A stretch of 64,000 bases of DNA, from assembly GCF_002863585.1 (NCBI RefSeq), contig NZ_PGUY01000031.1:1-64000 (forward strand), in the 5' to 3' direction. Positions 33,808 through 42,566 of the stretch are shown piece by piece; the first letter of the stretch is position 1; every line of letters begins with the position of its first letter. The notes beneath the pieces were generated by a model, which saw only the letters and a list, made by a program, of their open reading frames with translations, was not told the origin of the DNA and made no database searches. This DNA is from Peribacillus deserti. Lineage in GTDB: Bacteria; Bacillota; Bacilli; Bacillales; DSM-1321. The position numbers were made by a program, and so were the translations under genes.

Positions 33808-33996
33808 AATGAGGTTTGAATAAAAAAATAACCTCTTGGTAGAATGAGAGAGTCCTAAAGCTGCACGCGAAAAGGACGAACTCATTAAACCAGGAGGATA
33901 TAAAATGAATTATAACTAAAATGAAAAGATTGCTCAAATCACTTCTCAGACTCTTATTATAGGTGATATTGCCAAGCTCAAGCATGTCGCACGTGC
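33808..33996 (+). mobile_element. IS110-type element (second lineage), 5' fragment A
   Basis: GAGGTTTGAATAAAAAAATA and CAGGAGGATA leader, then MNYN, a stop, and NEKIAQITSQTLIIG with a frame break before DIAKLKH. The same layout is seen at 48,150-48,411. It is a decayed 5' end of a transposase gene whose remainder is absent. Confidence 0.65.
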
Positions 33997-34013
33997 AGGA
34001 ATATAGAATAAAG

Positions 34014-34376
34014 TTACCAGCACAAAGAAACGGTAATTCCAAAACATGCCTTAGTACCCGTTGGAGGAAAGAAAATAATAGCTATACGGTCAGGGTTAAT
34101 TTGGGCTCTAAATGGCGTGCGAACGCCAGCCGAACGAATAAGCTGGTTGACCCTGGTGTTTTGACCCCCTGCCGCTGCCCGTTTTAACTGTCTGGCAAAA
34201 TTCGCATTATTCCCAATCGCATTTAAGAGCTGCGCAATTTCTTGTGTAAGCGGTATAAACCGCCTGGCTGATGCCTGAAAATCCCGTACATCACTCGGAT
34301 CCTGCGGCATAGCGAATCTGTATTGGTCATTAACATACCCCTGTTGAAGATAATTAGGCGGAACGAGCCATTCCAT
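34014..34376 (-). CDS. Hypothetical protein, 120 aa
   Basis: AAAGGAGAGG precedes ATG 34376. Soluble, with LVPPNYLQQGYVNDQYRF, a helix rich in Ala and Arg (FIPLTQEIAQLLNAIGNNAN) and LIRSAGVRTPFRAQINPDRI. A run of similar helix plus GVxTPFR features is known to me from Bacillus proteins of unknown, possibly spore-related, function. The last 20 residues (FFPPTGTKACFGITVSLCW) run into the IS110 fragment's end and may not be native, so the C-terminus may be altered. Confidence 0.6.
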   Translation of the reverse strand: MEWLVPPNYLQQGYVNDQYRFAMPQDPSDVRDFQASARRFIPLTQEIAQLLNAIGNNANFARQLKRAAAGGQNTRVNQLIRSAGVRTPFRAQINPDRIAIIFFPPTGTKACFGITVSLCW

Positions 34377-34591
34377 TTCAACCTCTCCTTTTGCTGTTGC
34401 TTTAGGCAGTATATGGGTTAGACAAGAACTGGGTTCCAGACGGGTAGCCAGTTGTTACGATTTAACTAGTTGAGTTGGTGATTAATGAATGCGGGACAGA
34501 GTAGGGGAAGGAAGAAATAGCTAAAGTAATGTCCTTCATAGGGTCGATGAAGGACAAAACTCAGGTGAGCAGCTAAAGAAATGTCCTTCAG

Positions 34592-34729
34592 ATGGGAGCA
34601 ACACTACCAGATAATGCTTCTTACGAGAAAATTATTTTTGCTGGTACAGAAACGAATTCACAGTGTAGTGGACATCTTGAAGGGGCACTTCAATCAGCTG
34701 ATCAGGCAGTTTTTAAAATCATTATTTAA
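34592..34729 (+). pseudogene. Flavin amine oxidase, C-terminal fragment
   Basis: The frame reads GATLPDNASYEKIIFAGTET, then NSQCSGHLEGALQSADQA and a stop at 34727. FAGTET...GHLEGAL is the C-terminal FAD-binding signature of monoamine-oxidase-like enzymes (about 450 residues). Only the last 45 remain and there is no start. Upstream, at about 34,515-34,590, AGCTAAAG(T/A)AATGTCCTTC occurs twice as a short direct repeat. Confidence 0.75.
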
Positions 34730-34800
34730 AATAAAAAAGCTATGAGAATGCTAAAAGTTACACCAACTTTCTCCACAATCAGATAGTAAATATTGTACTT

Positions 34801-34900
34801 AAAGTAGCGGGTGCTTCAATCCAAGAGGGTTTGAAGCACCTTTTTGTGGGATTCCTTTATTAAACAAACGAGGCAGTATTGTATGTGCGTTAGTTAAAAA
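34801..34900 (+). repeat. GGGTGCGTTAG-family repeat, long-stem variant
   Basis: AAAGTAGCGGGTGCTTCAAT, where GGTGCTTCAA pairs with TTGAAGCACC as a terminator with T run. It is followed by AACAAACGAGGCAG and a second head TGTGCGTTAGTT at about 34,884. Confidence 0.75.
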
Positions 34901-34977
34901 ACGTAACGTATAGCTGCTATACATTCGTGAGGTGCATATATTTACTCAGGGCAAGTCGCCTAATTGACTATATAAGT

Positions 34978-35685
34978 TTAGTTGTTCTCACCCGGTTTAT
35001 AATAATTGGGATCATTTTTATGGCCTTTAAATTTGTTATCATCGATACTTAACTGCCCGTTTTGTGAATACGTTGCTAGCATAATCTCATCTACCTTTAA
35101 TCCATGTTTCTGCAGTTTTTTATACAGCCAATCCCGATGGAGTTTAAGGTATTTTAAATTATGATTCATTATTTGACCATCCATGATGAGGGGAATAGGT
35201 ATGTATGCTTCTTTAACCTTTTTGTCGAGATCTGCAGGCTGTACTGGACGGTAGTCCGATTTTGGTATTACACTAATACTTCCGGTATCCTCCATTAAAG
35301 CAATCGCTATTTGGGAAGTATCCGCGTAACCTTTGATACGCAGCTGCGCCAGTAATTCGTCCAAGGGCATCCGGACTTTTTTTAACCCCTCTCTATCGAT
35401 ATCACCATTCCGAATTAATACCGTAGGACTTTCATAAAGAATCCACCTTAATTGATTTTGTAAGGCCAAACGGGCAAAGATTTTATATAAAATCACTATG
35501 ACTGCTGAATAGGCTAATGCTTTAAGGATATTTGTGTCCTCTAACGGCTCGCTTATGACATTGCCAAGTATTAGAATGAATAATAAGTCAAAGCTGTGTA
35601 ACTGCGATACTGTTGATTTCCCACTTAATCTCAAAAGTAGATATCCAACGATAAAAATTACAACCGGCTTGTAAATATACTCCAT
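34978..35685 (-). CDS. DUF421 (YetF-like) membrane protein
   Basis: A 235-residue protein with three N-terminal membrane helices (PVVIFIVGYLLLRLSGKS, LLFILILGNVI, AVIVILYKIFARL) and a soluble DUF421 domain (QLRWILYESPTVLIRNGDID, ELLAQLRIKGYADTSQIAIA, MEDTGSISVIPKSDYRPVQP). YetF/YdfR-type proteins occur in Bacillus spores and membranes, with no proven activity. A close paralogue in the opposite orientation is at 37,022. Its start at ATG 35685 lies next to GGGGAGAG. Confidence 0.88.
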   Translation of the reverse strand: MEYIYKPVVIFIVGYLLLRLSGKSTVSQLHSFDLLFILILGNVISEPLEDTNILKALAYSAVIVILYKIFARLALQNQLRWILYESPTVLIRNGDIDREGLKKVRMPLDELLAQLRIKGYADTSQIAIALMEDTGSISVIPKSDYRPVQPADLDKKVKEAYIPIPLIMDGQIMNHNLKYLKLHRDWLYKKLQKHGLKVDEIMLATYSQNGQLSIDDNKFKGHKNDPNYYKPGENN

Positions 35686-35849
35686 TTATGACTCTCCCCT
35701 TACAGTTTTTCCACTATATGTTACCCAAAGAAACAATAAATAGTTGTATATTCATCATCTACTTTAAATTGTTATCGTCATTCTGTAATATCCACCATAA
35801 AGGGATAAGAAGATTACAAAGTAGTTCAGGACAAAATTGGAAACGAAAT

Positions 35850-35876
35850 ATAAACCACCTTCGAAAAGGTGGTTTA
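35850..35876. terminator. Hairpin terminator
   Basis: AAACCACCTT-cgaa-AAGGTGGTTT with A and T flanks. Confidence 0.75.
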
Positions 35877-35892
35877 ACATTGGACCTTTATA

Positions 35893-35938
35893 TGGCTAAC
35901 GGTGCGTTTAATCAGGCTGCCACAGCAGCCTGATTTGC
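35893..35938 (+). repeat. GGGTGCGTTAG-family repeat, variant
   Basis: TGGCTAACGGTGCGTTTAAT head merging into ATCAGGCTGC-caca-GCAGCCTGAT stem. Confidence 0.78.
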
Positions 35939-36017
35939 ATTTCCACTAAGAGAATAATTTTGACATCGAAGCAAAGAATACTAATAGTAATTGAAATTTG
36001 AAAGGGGACATAATCTC

Positions 36018-36242
36018 TTGAAAAAATATTTATTTGCTTTCATGACAGTTCTTTTGTCTTTTGGAATAGTTTCAGGCTGTAATAGCGCTGATAATAATGA
36101 GCCAGATCCATCAGAGGAACCTTCTGAACAGCATCAACAGGATAAAAATAATGATGCTGATGACAATGAACCAGATCCGACAGAAGAGCCTTCTGAACAG
36201 AAACAACAAGAAAACGAACAAAAAGAAGAGGAGAACGAATAA
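36018..36242 (+). CDS. Small acidic lipoprotein with duplicated repeat, 74 aa
   Basis: TTG 36018 with AAAGGGG 10 bases upstream; an in-frame TTG at 35991 overlaps that site and is less likely. The signal peptide YLFAFMTVLLSFGIVSGC ends in a lipobox Cys, so the protein should be membrane anchored. The mature part is two tandem acidic repeats, NNEPDPSEEPSEQHQQ and DNEPDPTEEPSEQKQQ, followed by a Glu-rich tail. It is probably disordered and of unknown role. A terminator follows at 36,284. Confidence 0.8.
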   Translation: MKKYLFAFMTVLLSFGIVSGCNSADNNEPDPSEEPSEQHQQDKNNDADDNEPDPTEEPSEQKQQENEQKEEENE

Positions 36243-36283
36243 TTTCCTCTTTTAAGATAAATAATTATATTCCCCATTCAAAA

Positions 36284-36312
36284 AAATCCTGCTTACTTAG
36301 AGCAGGATTTCC
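36284..36312 (+). terminator. Terminator after the small lipoprotein gene
   Basis: AAATCCTGCT-tacttag-AGCAGGATTT stem. Confidence 0.8.
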
Positions 36313-36789
36313 TGTTTATAATGGGCTTAGTTTAAGTATTATGCTGCATGATTAATGCCATTTTGTTTACCATTTGTTTTTACGCTTATCTATCATTGGC
36401 AAAATTGCACTAATGTATGCCTAACCATTCCAACAAAGGAATCCAGGCTACACATGAAGTGATAATTCCAAGAATGCTTTCGTGTTTGTTTGTATTTTCC
36501 CTTATGAAAAATATTAAGGTTACTATGTGTAAGATATTACAATTAACGGTGTCAAAGCTAACCCAATAAAATTCACTTTCAGTGATATTCCAGCACTTGA
36601 TGTTATCAAAAATCAATCCCTTATTATTGTGAAGTAACAGTTAGAAAAGATCATAGGTTTGAGATTGGTTATAAAATATATTTTAATAAAACTCGAAAGA
36701 AAAGTCTGTAGACCGGGGTATACATTTGCAAATAAAAAAGAAAATTACATTTTTTATCCTAGAAATTTTAGTTTTATGATGAAATGTAC
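36313..36789. other. Intergenic stretch, one doubtful ORF
   Basis: A minus-strand ORF at 36,410-36,616 contains a hydrophobic part (NILHIVTLIFFIRENT and ILGIITSCVAWIPLLEWLG) that looks like the end of a small membrane protein. It lacks a ribosome binding site and the N-terminal part is not hydrophobic, so it may be a decayed gene tail. Nothing else is seen. Confidence 0.35.
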
Positions 36790-36842
36790 TTAAACTATCG
36801 GGCGCATTAGTTGAGTAAGATACAGTTGCTTCGGCAGCCCAT
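36790..36842 (+). repeat. GGGTGCGTTAG-family repeat
   Basis: TTAAACTATCGGGCGCATTA GTTGAG head, then GTTGCTTCGGCAGCC hairpin. Last recognisable copy; none is seen from here to 64,000. Confidence 0.8.
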
Positions 36843-36864
36843 ACTGCCCCTATGAAAGGTTTTA

Positions 36865-36957
36865 TTATCTAAGACTTGACATTTTTTGCTGAGCCATCCC
36901 GACTAAACGATTTGTAATTTCGCCTCCAACTGTTCCGTTAGCAAGTGAAAATGTCTA
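36865..36957 (-). pseudogene. Alpha/beta-type SASP, C-terminal fragment
   Basis: On the minus strand the frame reads TFSLANGTVGGEITNRLVGM, then AQQKMSS and a stop at 36865. ANGxVGGEITxRLV is the diagnostic C-terminal block of alpha/beta small acid-soluble spore proteins, which coat and protect spore DNA. The N-terminal half (with the GPR cleavage site) is missing, with a stop just upstream of the block. Confidence 0.8.
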
Positions 36958-37021
36958 CCGTGGACTAGACATGAATGAATCTTCAAATACTAAACATTAT
37001 TCTGGTTCAGGGGAGATGAAA

Positions 37022-37729
37022 GTGGAAACATTTTACCGTCCATTCTTGGTGTTTGTGGTAGGATATTTATTTTTAAGGATTACTGGAAAAAAAGCAGTAG
37101 CTGAAATGCATTCTTTTGATTTATTGTATACGTATATTCTTACCAATATCATCAGCATGCCTGTTGAGGCTGGTAATGTGGGAAAGGCTTTTACTTACGC
37201 TGGTATAATAGTCATTTTGTATAAAACTTTTATACATTTATCCACACACAATAAATTAAGGTGGATTTTATATGAGAGTCCTACGGTATTAATTCAAAAC
37301 GGTGATATTAAAAAGACAGGGTTGAAAAAGGTCCGGATGCCCATCAATCAATTATTGTCACAATTAAGAGTTAAAGGATACACTGATACTCAAAGTATTG
37401 CCTTGGCAGTGATGGAGGAAACAGGCAGTATCAGTGTTATCCCAAAGTCGGAATATCGACCAATTCAACCCAAGGATTTAAAATTACCTGTAAAAAAAGA
37501 ATATGTGCCTATTCCGCTGATAATGGACGGTCAAATTGTTTACCATAATTTAAAGTATCTGCAATTAGACCAAAGTTGGTTAATGAAAGAACTTAACAAA
37601 ACCGGTAACGAAGTTCAGAACGTCATATTAGCCACTTATTTAGAAGATGGAAGCTTATTTATAGATAATAATGATATCCAAGACCATAAAAACGATCCAT
37701 ATTACTACAAGCCAGGGCGAAATAATTAA
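37022..37729 (+). CDS. DUF421 (YetF-like) membrane protein, paralogue
   Basis: Paralogue of the protein encoded at 34,978-35,685. Shared blocks include LRWILYESPTVLIQNGDI, KKVRMP, AVMEETGSISVIPKSEYRP and ending DHKNDPYYYKPG. Three N-terminal membrane helices and a soluble DUF421 domain. GGGGAG at 37,010-37,015 favours GTG 37022 (VETFYRPF, matching MEYIYKPV in the paralogue) or ATG 37016, over the in-frame ATG at 36,971. A terminator follows at 37,767. The SASP fragment lies immediately upstream on the other strand. Confidence 0.88.
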   Translation: METFYRPFLVFVVGYLFLRITGKKAVAEMHSFDLLYTYILTNIISMPVEAGNVGKAFTYAGIIVILYKTFIHLSTHNKLRWILYESPTVLIQNGDIKKTGLKKVRMPINQLLSQLRVKGYTDTQSIALAVMEETGSISVIPKSEYRPIQPKDLKLPVKKEYVPIPLIMDGQIVYHNLKYLQLDQSWLMKELNKTGNEVQNVILATYLEDGSLFIDNNDIQDHKNDPYYYKPGRNN

Positions 37730-37766
37730 ATTATCAAATCAAGGTGATATAAATTTGATTGAAAAA

Positions 37767-37802
37767 GGGTGAGTTTCCAGAGTGGAGGAAAGCACCTTTT
37801 TT
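37767..37802 (+). terminator. Terminator after the DUF421 paralogue
   Basis: GGTGAGTTTCC-agagtgg-AGGAAAGCACC imperfect stem followed by six T. Confidence 0.7.
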
Positions 37803-38072
37803 GTTGAACAGCTGAATATGTATCAGGGGAGTTAAGGATACAGCCTGAAGAAATTTAATCTGCTCCATTTGCAGATTGAATCGATGAACATGCATATAAA
37901 TTTTTTATCCGGCCACATATCAATTAAGGATTTATTGATAAACTCAGGAACGATCCGATTGTTCCTTAGACATGGGAGGTTAATCCTTTGAAGCGGAGGA
38001 TCCGGATTGATTCTTAGAATCTGTATATGTAAAGGAGAAATTCTTTTAAAAAAACTTTTATCTAAAAATTTC

Positions 38073-38099
38073 TAACTATCTGCATTCATGTGTCGATAA
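38073..38099 (+). promoter_or_regulatory. Sigma-D-type promoter for the chemotaxis receptor
   Basis: TAAC, 15 bases, GTCGATAA: one mismatch in each box to the Bacillus sigma-D consensus (TAAA-N15-GCCGATAA) at the correct spacing, 38 bases before the start codon. Sigma-D drives motility and chemotaxis genes in B. subtilis. Confidence 0.7.
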
Positions 38100-38136
38100 T
38101 AAAGATGGATATACATAATCATCACAGAAGGATGGA

Positions 38137-39840
38137 ATGCATATGAAATTGAAGATGAAAGTAGGAACGAAAATAAGAGGAGCTTTTTTGACCCTCTTCT
38201 TATTGCTTGGCTGTGCGGCGGCACTGGCTTGGTACGAGATAGGACAGGTTGATCATACATATTCCAGTCTGTTAGATACTGAAGTAGTGAGCATGACACG
38301 GGTTAAGGAATTAAAAGCAGAGCTGAATCAGCAATCCAGCGAAGCGCGCGGCTTCCTCATTACGGGGGATGAGGCGAATATGGCGGAATATCAGGAGTCA
38401 GCCAATAAATTTGAGAAAAATGTGCTGTTGATTTTATCCCAATCAAAGGACCCGGAGTTCATTAAATTGGTCAAGAAAATTGATGAACTGCAAGGCGACT
38501 ATAACATGGTGATTGAAAAGGAGGTCCAAGCCAAAAAAGCTGAGAATACCAACTTATATATGACAATCGTCAAAACTAGCGCAAAAGATGTTGGTGCAAA
38601 TTTCAGAGAAGCTGTCGATAAAGCAGTGGAATATCAGATAAAAAAAGTGGATCAGGTCAGCTCAGAAGCTAATCACGCCACTAAGCAGACTCAGTGGATT
38701 GTCATCGCTATCAGTATTTTCTCATTAGCAGCAGCTCTTACGCTTTCGTATCTTGTGAATCATGCCATTACTAAACCTATTATCGCTGCTTCAAAGGCGA
38801 TTAATAAAGTAGCAGACGGTGATCTGGCAGTCAATGAAATCAAAGTTAAAAATAAAGACGAAATAGGCACACTCATAGCTTCTCTGAATCATATGGTACG
38901 GAATCTGCGGACGATCGTGGGAGAGGTTAATCAATCCGCAAGCCATGTTGCCGCAAGCAGTGAGCAGCTGGCTGCAAGTTCAGAGGAAAGTACTGCCGCT
39001 GCAGAACAAATTGCCCATAACACACAAAGGGCCTCACAGGGCATGGAAATACAGCTGCAGCAGTTTGAAACTGTATCCTTATCGGTAAGTCATATGACCT
39101 CAGGCCTTGAACAGATCTCTGAAAACAGTAATGACATGCTTTCCGCTTCCGAGGAAGCAGGCGCAGTCACTAAAAAAGGTACGCAATCTATTGCGAATGT
39201 TGTGAATCAGATGGGCCTCATACATGGTTCCGTAAGCGAAGCTTCTGAGTATATTCAATCACTGGATGTCCGTTCTGCAGAAATCAGCAATATTGTCAGC
39301 TTGATTACCGGAATAGCCGACCAAACCAATCTGCTGGCATTAAATGCGGCCATTGAAGCGGCCAGGGCCGGGGAACAGGGCAGAGGATTTGCCGTTGTAG
39401 CAGATGAAGTCAGAAAGCTTGCAGAGGAATCGAAGAGATCTGCAGATCAGATAACCAACATGATTATTTTGATCCAGGATGAAATTAAACAAGCTGTACA
39501 GTCAATGGAGAAAGGAAGTCAATTAGTAAATGACGGATTAACAGAATCTGCGGAAGCCAATGCAGCTTTTGACTCCATTTCCCATTCAATAGAATCCGTA
39601 ACTTCAAAAGTAAAAGAAGTATCCGCTTCTGTTCAGGAGTTGACTGCTTCCAGCGGGCAGATTACTGAAGCGGTATTGGAAGTAAGAGAAATTAATCAGA
39701 CCAGTGCGGCAGCGACTTTGGAAAGCTCAGCAGCCACAGAAGAACAGCTGGCTACCATGGAAGAAGTAACAGCCTCGGCTGAAGCATTATCCAAGCTTGC
39801 AGAAGATTTGCAGTCAACCATTTCTCATTTTAAAATGTAA
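38137..39840 (+). CDS. Methyl-accepting chemotaxis protein
   Basis: A 567-residue transmembrane chemoreceptor. TM1 (about 14-32) and TM2 (about 188-210, [18 protein letters not shown]) flank an extracytoplasmic helical sensor domain of about 155 residues (4HB-like: [20 protein letters not shown]). HAMP follows, then the signalling domain with the conserved hairpin tip ([20 protein letters not shown]) near residues 404-424, which contacts CheA and CheW. GAAGGA precedes the ATG at 38137 or the in-frame ATG at 38143. Ligand unknown. Confidence 0.95.
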   Translation: MHMKLKMKVGTKIRGAFLTLFLLLGCAAALAWYEIGQVDHTYSSLLDTEVVSMTRVKELKAELNQQSSEARGFLITGDEANMAEYQESANKFEKNVLLILSQSKDPEFIKLVKKIDELQGDYNMVIEKEVQAKKAENTNLYMTIVKTSAKDVGANFREAVDKAVEYQIKKVDQVSSEANHATKQTQWIVIAISIFSLAAALTLSYLVNHAITKPIIAASKAINKVADGDLAVNEIKVKNKDEIGTLIASLNHMVRNLRTIVGEVNQSASHVAASSEQLAASSEESTAAAEQIAHNTQRASQGMEIQLQQFETVSLSVSHMTSGLEQISENSNDMLSASEEAGAVTKKGTQSIANVVNQMGLIHGSVSEASEYIQSLDVRSAEISNIVSLITGIADQTNLLALNAAIEAARAGEQGRGFAVVADEVRKLAEESKRSADQITNMIILIQDEIKQAVQSMEKGSQLVNDGLTESAEANAAFDSISHSIESVTSKVKEVSASVQELTASSGQITEAVLEVREINQTSAAATLESSAATEEQLATMEEVTASAEALSKLAEDLQSTISHFKM

Positions 39841-39846
39841 ATAAAG

Positions 39847-39876
39847 CCCGGGAAGCTATAAACGCTTTCCGGGTTT
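39847..39876 (+). terminator. Terminator after the chemoreceptor gene
   Basis: CCCGGGAAGC-tataaac-GCTTTCCGGG stem followed by TTTTA. Confidence 0.85.
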
Positions 39877-39960
39877 TATAATCCCATCTTAAACCGGAAT
39901 ATATTTCTTGCGTAATTCAAAACATAAGAGAGGTTTTCTTTTACAATTTGGAGGTTGCAT

Positions 39961-41139
39961 ATGTATACATTACTGACACACAATGATTTAGATGGAGTGG
40001 GCTGTGGGATTTTAGCCAAGCTTGCATTCGGAGACAAAGTTGAAGTCCGATATAATTCAATATCCAGCTTAAACAGGCAGGTAGAGCATTTCCTCGAAAG
40101 AAATGATTTCTCACAAAACTTACTTATAACAGATTTATCCGTAAATGAAAAAAATGAAGAAGGAATTGAAGAATTTATCAGCCGAGGCGGCAAAGTAACC
40201 TTGATCGATCATCATGTTACAGCCATTCACCTCAATCAGTATGACTGGGGATATGTAGCAGTCGAGGATGAAGAAGGACGGCCTGCTTCAGCCACTTCGC
40301 TTTTATATCATTATTTAATCAGCCAGGATTTTTTAAGTCCTTCACAAGCAGCAGATGAATTCGTAGAGCTTGTCAGGCTGTACGACACATGGGAATGGGA
40401 CCGCCTCTCCATACAGGATGCTAAGCGGCTGAATGATTTGTTCTTTATGTTTTCAATTGAAGAATTTGAAGAAAAAATGTCTGCAAGGATTATGAATAGT
40501 GAAAAATTCACCTTTGATGAATTGGAATTGAAGCTTTTGGACATAGAAGAAAATAAAATTGACCGATATATCCGGAGGAAAAAGCGGGAAGTATACCAAA
40601 CCTTCATTGAAGGTGAATGTGCCGGAATTGTCCATGCCGAATCCTACCATTCAGAGCTTGGCAATGAATTGATGAAAGAGTTCAGCCACTTGGATTACAT
40701 AGCGATTGTGATGGTTGGCGGTAAAAGAATAAGCCTTCGGACTATCCACGACCATATCGATGTATCAAAGGTAGCTGCACGCTATCATGGGGGGGGACAT
40801 CAAAAAGCATCAGGCTGCAATCTGACACAAGAGGGATTTTCTTTATTTGTTGAACAGCCGTTTTTAATTGAACCTCTAAAAGCGGATGCTTTTCATAATC
40901 GATATAATATAAAAGAACCAGAAACATTCTGTTTGTTCAGCAACCATAATCAGGACACCATTTTAATCAGCAGGGAAGCCGAGAAAGAATGGCGGCTCGA
41001 AATAAATAAAGAGTTAATTGGGATTTACCCGGCATTTTCAGACGCTGAACGGGTAGTGAAAAGACAATATTCTGCCTGGCTCGTACGCGATGATTTGTAT
41101 GTGGAGTTCCTAAGAAAGAAATATGTAGAGAAAAAGTGA
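39961..41139 (+). CDS. nrnB: NanoRNase/oligoribonuclease NrnB (DHH family)
   Basis: A 392-residue DHH-DHHA1 phosphoesterase matching my recollection of B. subtilis NrnB (YngD) throughout. The N-terminal HNDLDGVGCGILAKLAFG and the DHH motif in KVTLIDHHVTA bind the catalytic metals; GGGHQKASGC is the DHHA1 substrate-binding loop. It degrades RNA fragments of a few nucleotides from the 3' end. ATG 39961 is preferred because TTGGAGGT lies upstream; the in-frame TTG 39955 overlaps it. The GNAT gene follows after 21 bases, probably in the same transcript. Confidence 0.93.
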   Translation: MYTLLTHNDLDGVGCGILAKLAFGDKVEVRYNSISSLNRQVEHFLERNDFSQNLLITDLSVNEKNEEGIEEFISRGGKVTLIDHHVTAIHLNQYDWGYVAVEDEEGRPASATSLLYHYLISQDFLSPSQAADEFVELVRLYDTWEWDRLSIQDAKRLNDLFFMFSIEEFEEKMSARIMNSEKFTFDELELKLLDIEENKIDRYIRRKKREVYQTFIEGECAGIVHAESYHSELGNELMKEFSHLDYIAIVMVGGKRISLRTIHDHIDVSKVAARYHGGGHQKASGCNLTQEGFSLFVEQPFLIEPLKADAFHNRYNIKEPETFCLFSNHNQDTILISREAEKEWRLEINKELIGIYPAFSDAERVVKRQYSAWLVRDDLYVEFLRKKYVEKK

Positions 41140-41160
41140 GCCGGTCACGGGGGAGGAACA

Positions 41161-41613
41161 ATGATTAAAAAAATCAATCATACTGATATACAAGATGCTG
41201 TGGAAATATTAAGGGTCCAGCTTCCAGCGTATAAAAGGGAAGCCGAACTTATAGGGTTTCAGGGGATTCCCCAATTAAAGGATCAGACAGAAGATATCCA
41301 AAGCAGTTCAGAAGTGTTTACCGGCTATTATGAAGGAGACATGCTATGCGGATTTATTTCTTTCGAAATCTTGGGGGAAACCATGGACATTTGCAGATTA
41401 GTCGTTGACCCCGAACATTTCCGCAAAGGAATTGCGGGGAGGCTCATCCAGTATTTATTAGAAGAAAATCCTCATCTTAAGAAGATGACAGTAAGTACAG
41501 GAACGGCGAATCTTCCGGCTGTTAATTTATACGAAAAATATGGATTTAAGCGGGCAGGTACAACTGAAATAACGAACGGAATTACTCTGACTCAATTAGT
41601 AAAGCAAATCTAA
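41161..41613 (+). CDS. GNAT family N-acetyltransferase
   Basis: A 150-residue acetyltransferase. The acetyl-CoA-binding motif A is seen in DICRLVVDPEHFRKGIAGRL (R/QxxGxG/A type), with TGTANLPAVNLYEKYGFKRA as motif B. GGGGGAGGAAC precedes ATG 41161. It is probably translated from the nrnB message, with the terminator at 41,616. The substrate is unknown. Confidence 0.92.
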   Translation: MIKKINHTDIQDAVEILRVQLPAYKREAELIGFQGIPQLKDQTEDIQSSSEVFTGYYEGDMLCGFISFEILGETMDICRLVVDPEHFRKGIAGRLIQYLLEENPHLKKMTVSTGTANLPAVNLYEKYGFKRAGTTEITNGITLTQLVKQI

Positions 41614-41615
41614 TA

Positions 41616-41657
41616 CAAACAACCAGGACCGCTGAATAAGCAAGCCTGGTTGTTTGT
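41616..41657. terminator. Bidirectional terminator between converging genes
   Basis: ACAAACAACCAGG...CCTGGTTGTTTGT, a 13-base-pair stem with a 16-base loop, between the GNAT gene and the minus-strand DinB gene. Confidence 0.85.
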
Positions 41658-41661
41658 ATGA

Positions 41662-42123
41662 TCAGCCCCTTTTTACAAACATCGGCAAATCTGTATGACC
41701 CATTTCACGTACATAAACAAATAACGAGCCTTTATGATGAATTTCATGATCCAGCGCTACTTGCAGGAACTGTCTCGCACTCATATTCCTTCCAAACATA
41801 GCGGATACATCGATTTCTTTCTCAAAGTCGCTGTCTGAGAAAGATTCAAGAATCCGCCTGGTCTTATCTGTGTAGAGCTCTGCTAGTTTTTGCAGATCAG
41901 ATTCCTCTTCGGTCTTTTCTTGAAATGCACTTGGGTTTCCTGCCTTTGCAGTCGCAGCAAACTTATAAAAGGACTCCAGCATGTGAGTGACCAGCTTACT
42001 TGCAGTCATGGAAGTTTCTGTAGGCTTATACTGGTAATGGTCTTTACTGATTTTGCCAATCAGCTCATTTGTAACATCTCTGTGAGATAAAAAATAGTGT
42101 AGAAAACGGTTTGCTTTGCTCAA
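41662..42123 (-). CDS. DinB family protein
   Basis: A 153-residue four-helix-bundle protein of the DinB/YfiT-like family. Three His at family positions are visible: THMLESFYKFA, DHEIHHKGSLFVYVREMGH. The last block is the family signature and supplies metal ligands. The TTG at 42123 (LSKANRFLHYFL) is chosen because GAGAGGGTT lies about 8 bases upstream; an in-frame ATG at 42186 would add 21 residues without family support. Many DinB paralogues are bacillithiol transferases, but the role here is unknown. Confidence 0.85.
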   Translation of the reverse strand: MSKANRFLHYFLSHRDVTNELIGKISKDHYQYKPTETSMTASKLVTHMLESFYKFAATAKAGNPSAFQEKTEEESDLQKLAELYTDKTRRILESFSDSDFEKEIDVSAMFGRNMSARQFLQVALDHEIHHKGSLFVYVREMGHTDLPMFVKRG

Positions 42124-42404
42124 TTCATAACCCTCTCCCAATATAAAAGTTTCTGTATGTACGGATAAACTTATGTCCATCCACATTCATTATATTCTAA
42201 TGAATGTGTGCCGAAAAGAGAACCGCCTTGTACAGAGCGGAAAAAAATAAAGGTGCCTGTCACGAATGAGACGGAAAAGGAAGACTCCCGACGAGGGACC
42301 CGTACCGGTCCGAATAGAGCAAGCCCTATTGAGTTGTCCAACTGTGCAAATCAATAGGTATTTATTTTTAAGTAAAAGGCTTTGTTAGTGCTCTTTGTTG
42401 ATTT

Positions 42405-42555
42405 TTTCACTGTGTTGATTGGAACGGATATGCGAGACTCCTGCGGGAAGAGCGAGTCGAGGGAGACCCCACAGGCGCGTCATGCGCCGAGGAGGCTCCC
42501 GGACCGCCCGCGGAAAGCGAGTGCCTGCTAGCTGCAATCAACAGGCAACTTTAAC
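42405..42555. repeat. Dispersed long repeat, most complete copy
   Basis: TGTTGATTGGAACGGATATG at the left and GCTGCAATCAACAG at the right form inverted ends. Inside are GCGAGACTCCTGCGGGAAGA, GACCCCACAGGCGCGTCATG, GAGGAGGCTC and CGCGGAAAGCGAG. Related to copies at 1, 22,040 and 58,778. Confidence 0.88.
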
Positions 42556-42566
42556 AGAGCAAAGTA

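Noticed and set aside
1102-36842. A bona fide chromosomal integron
   Set aside because: No IntI-type integrase, attI or Pc promoter is visible and the repeats do not show a standard attC layout by eye. Kept as a hypothesis in the findings only.
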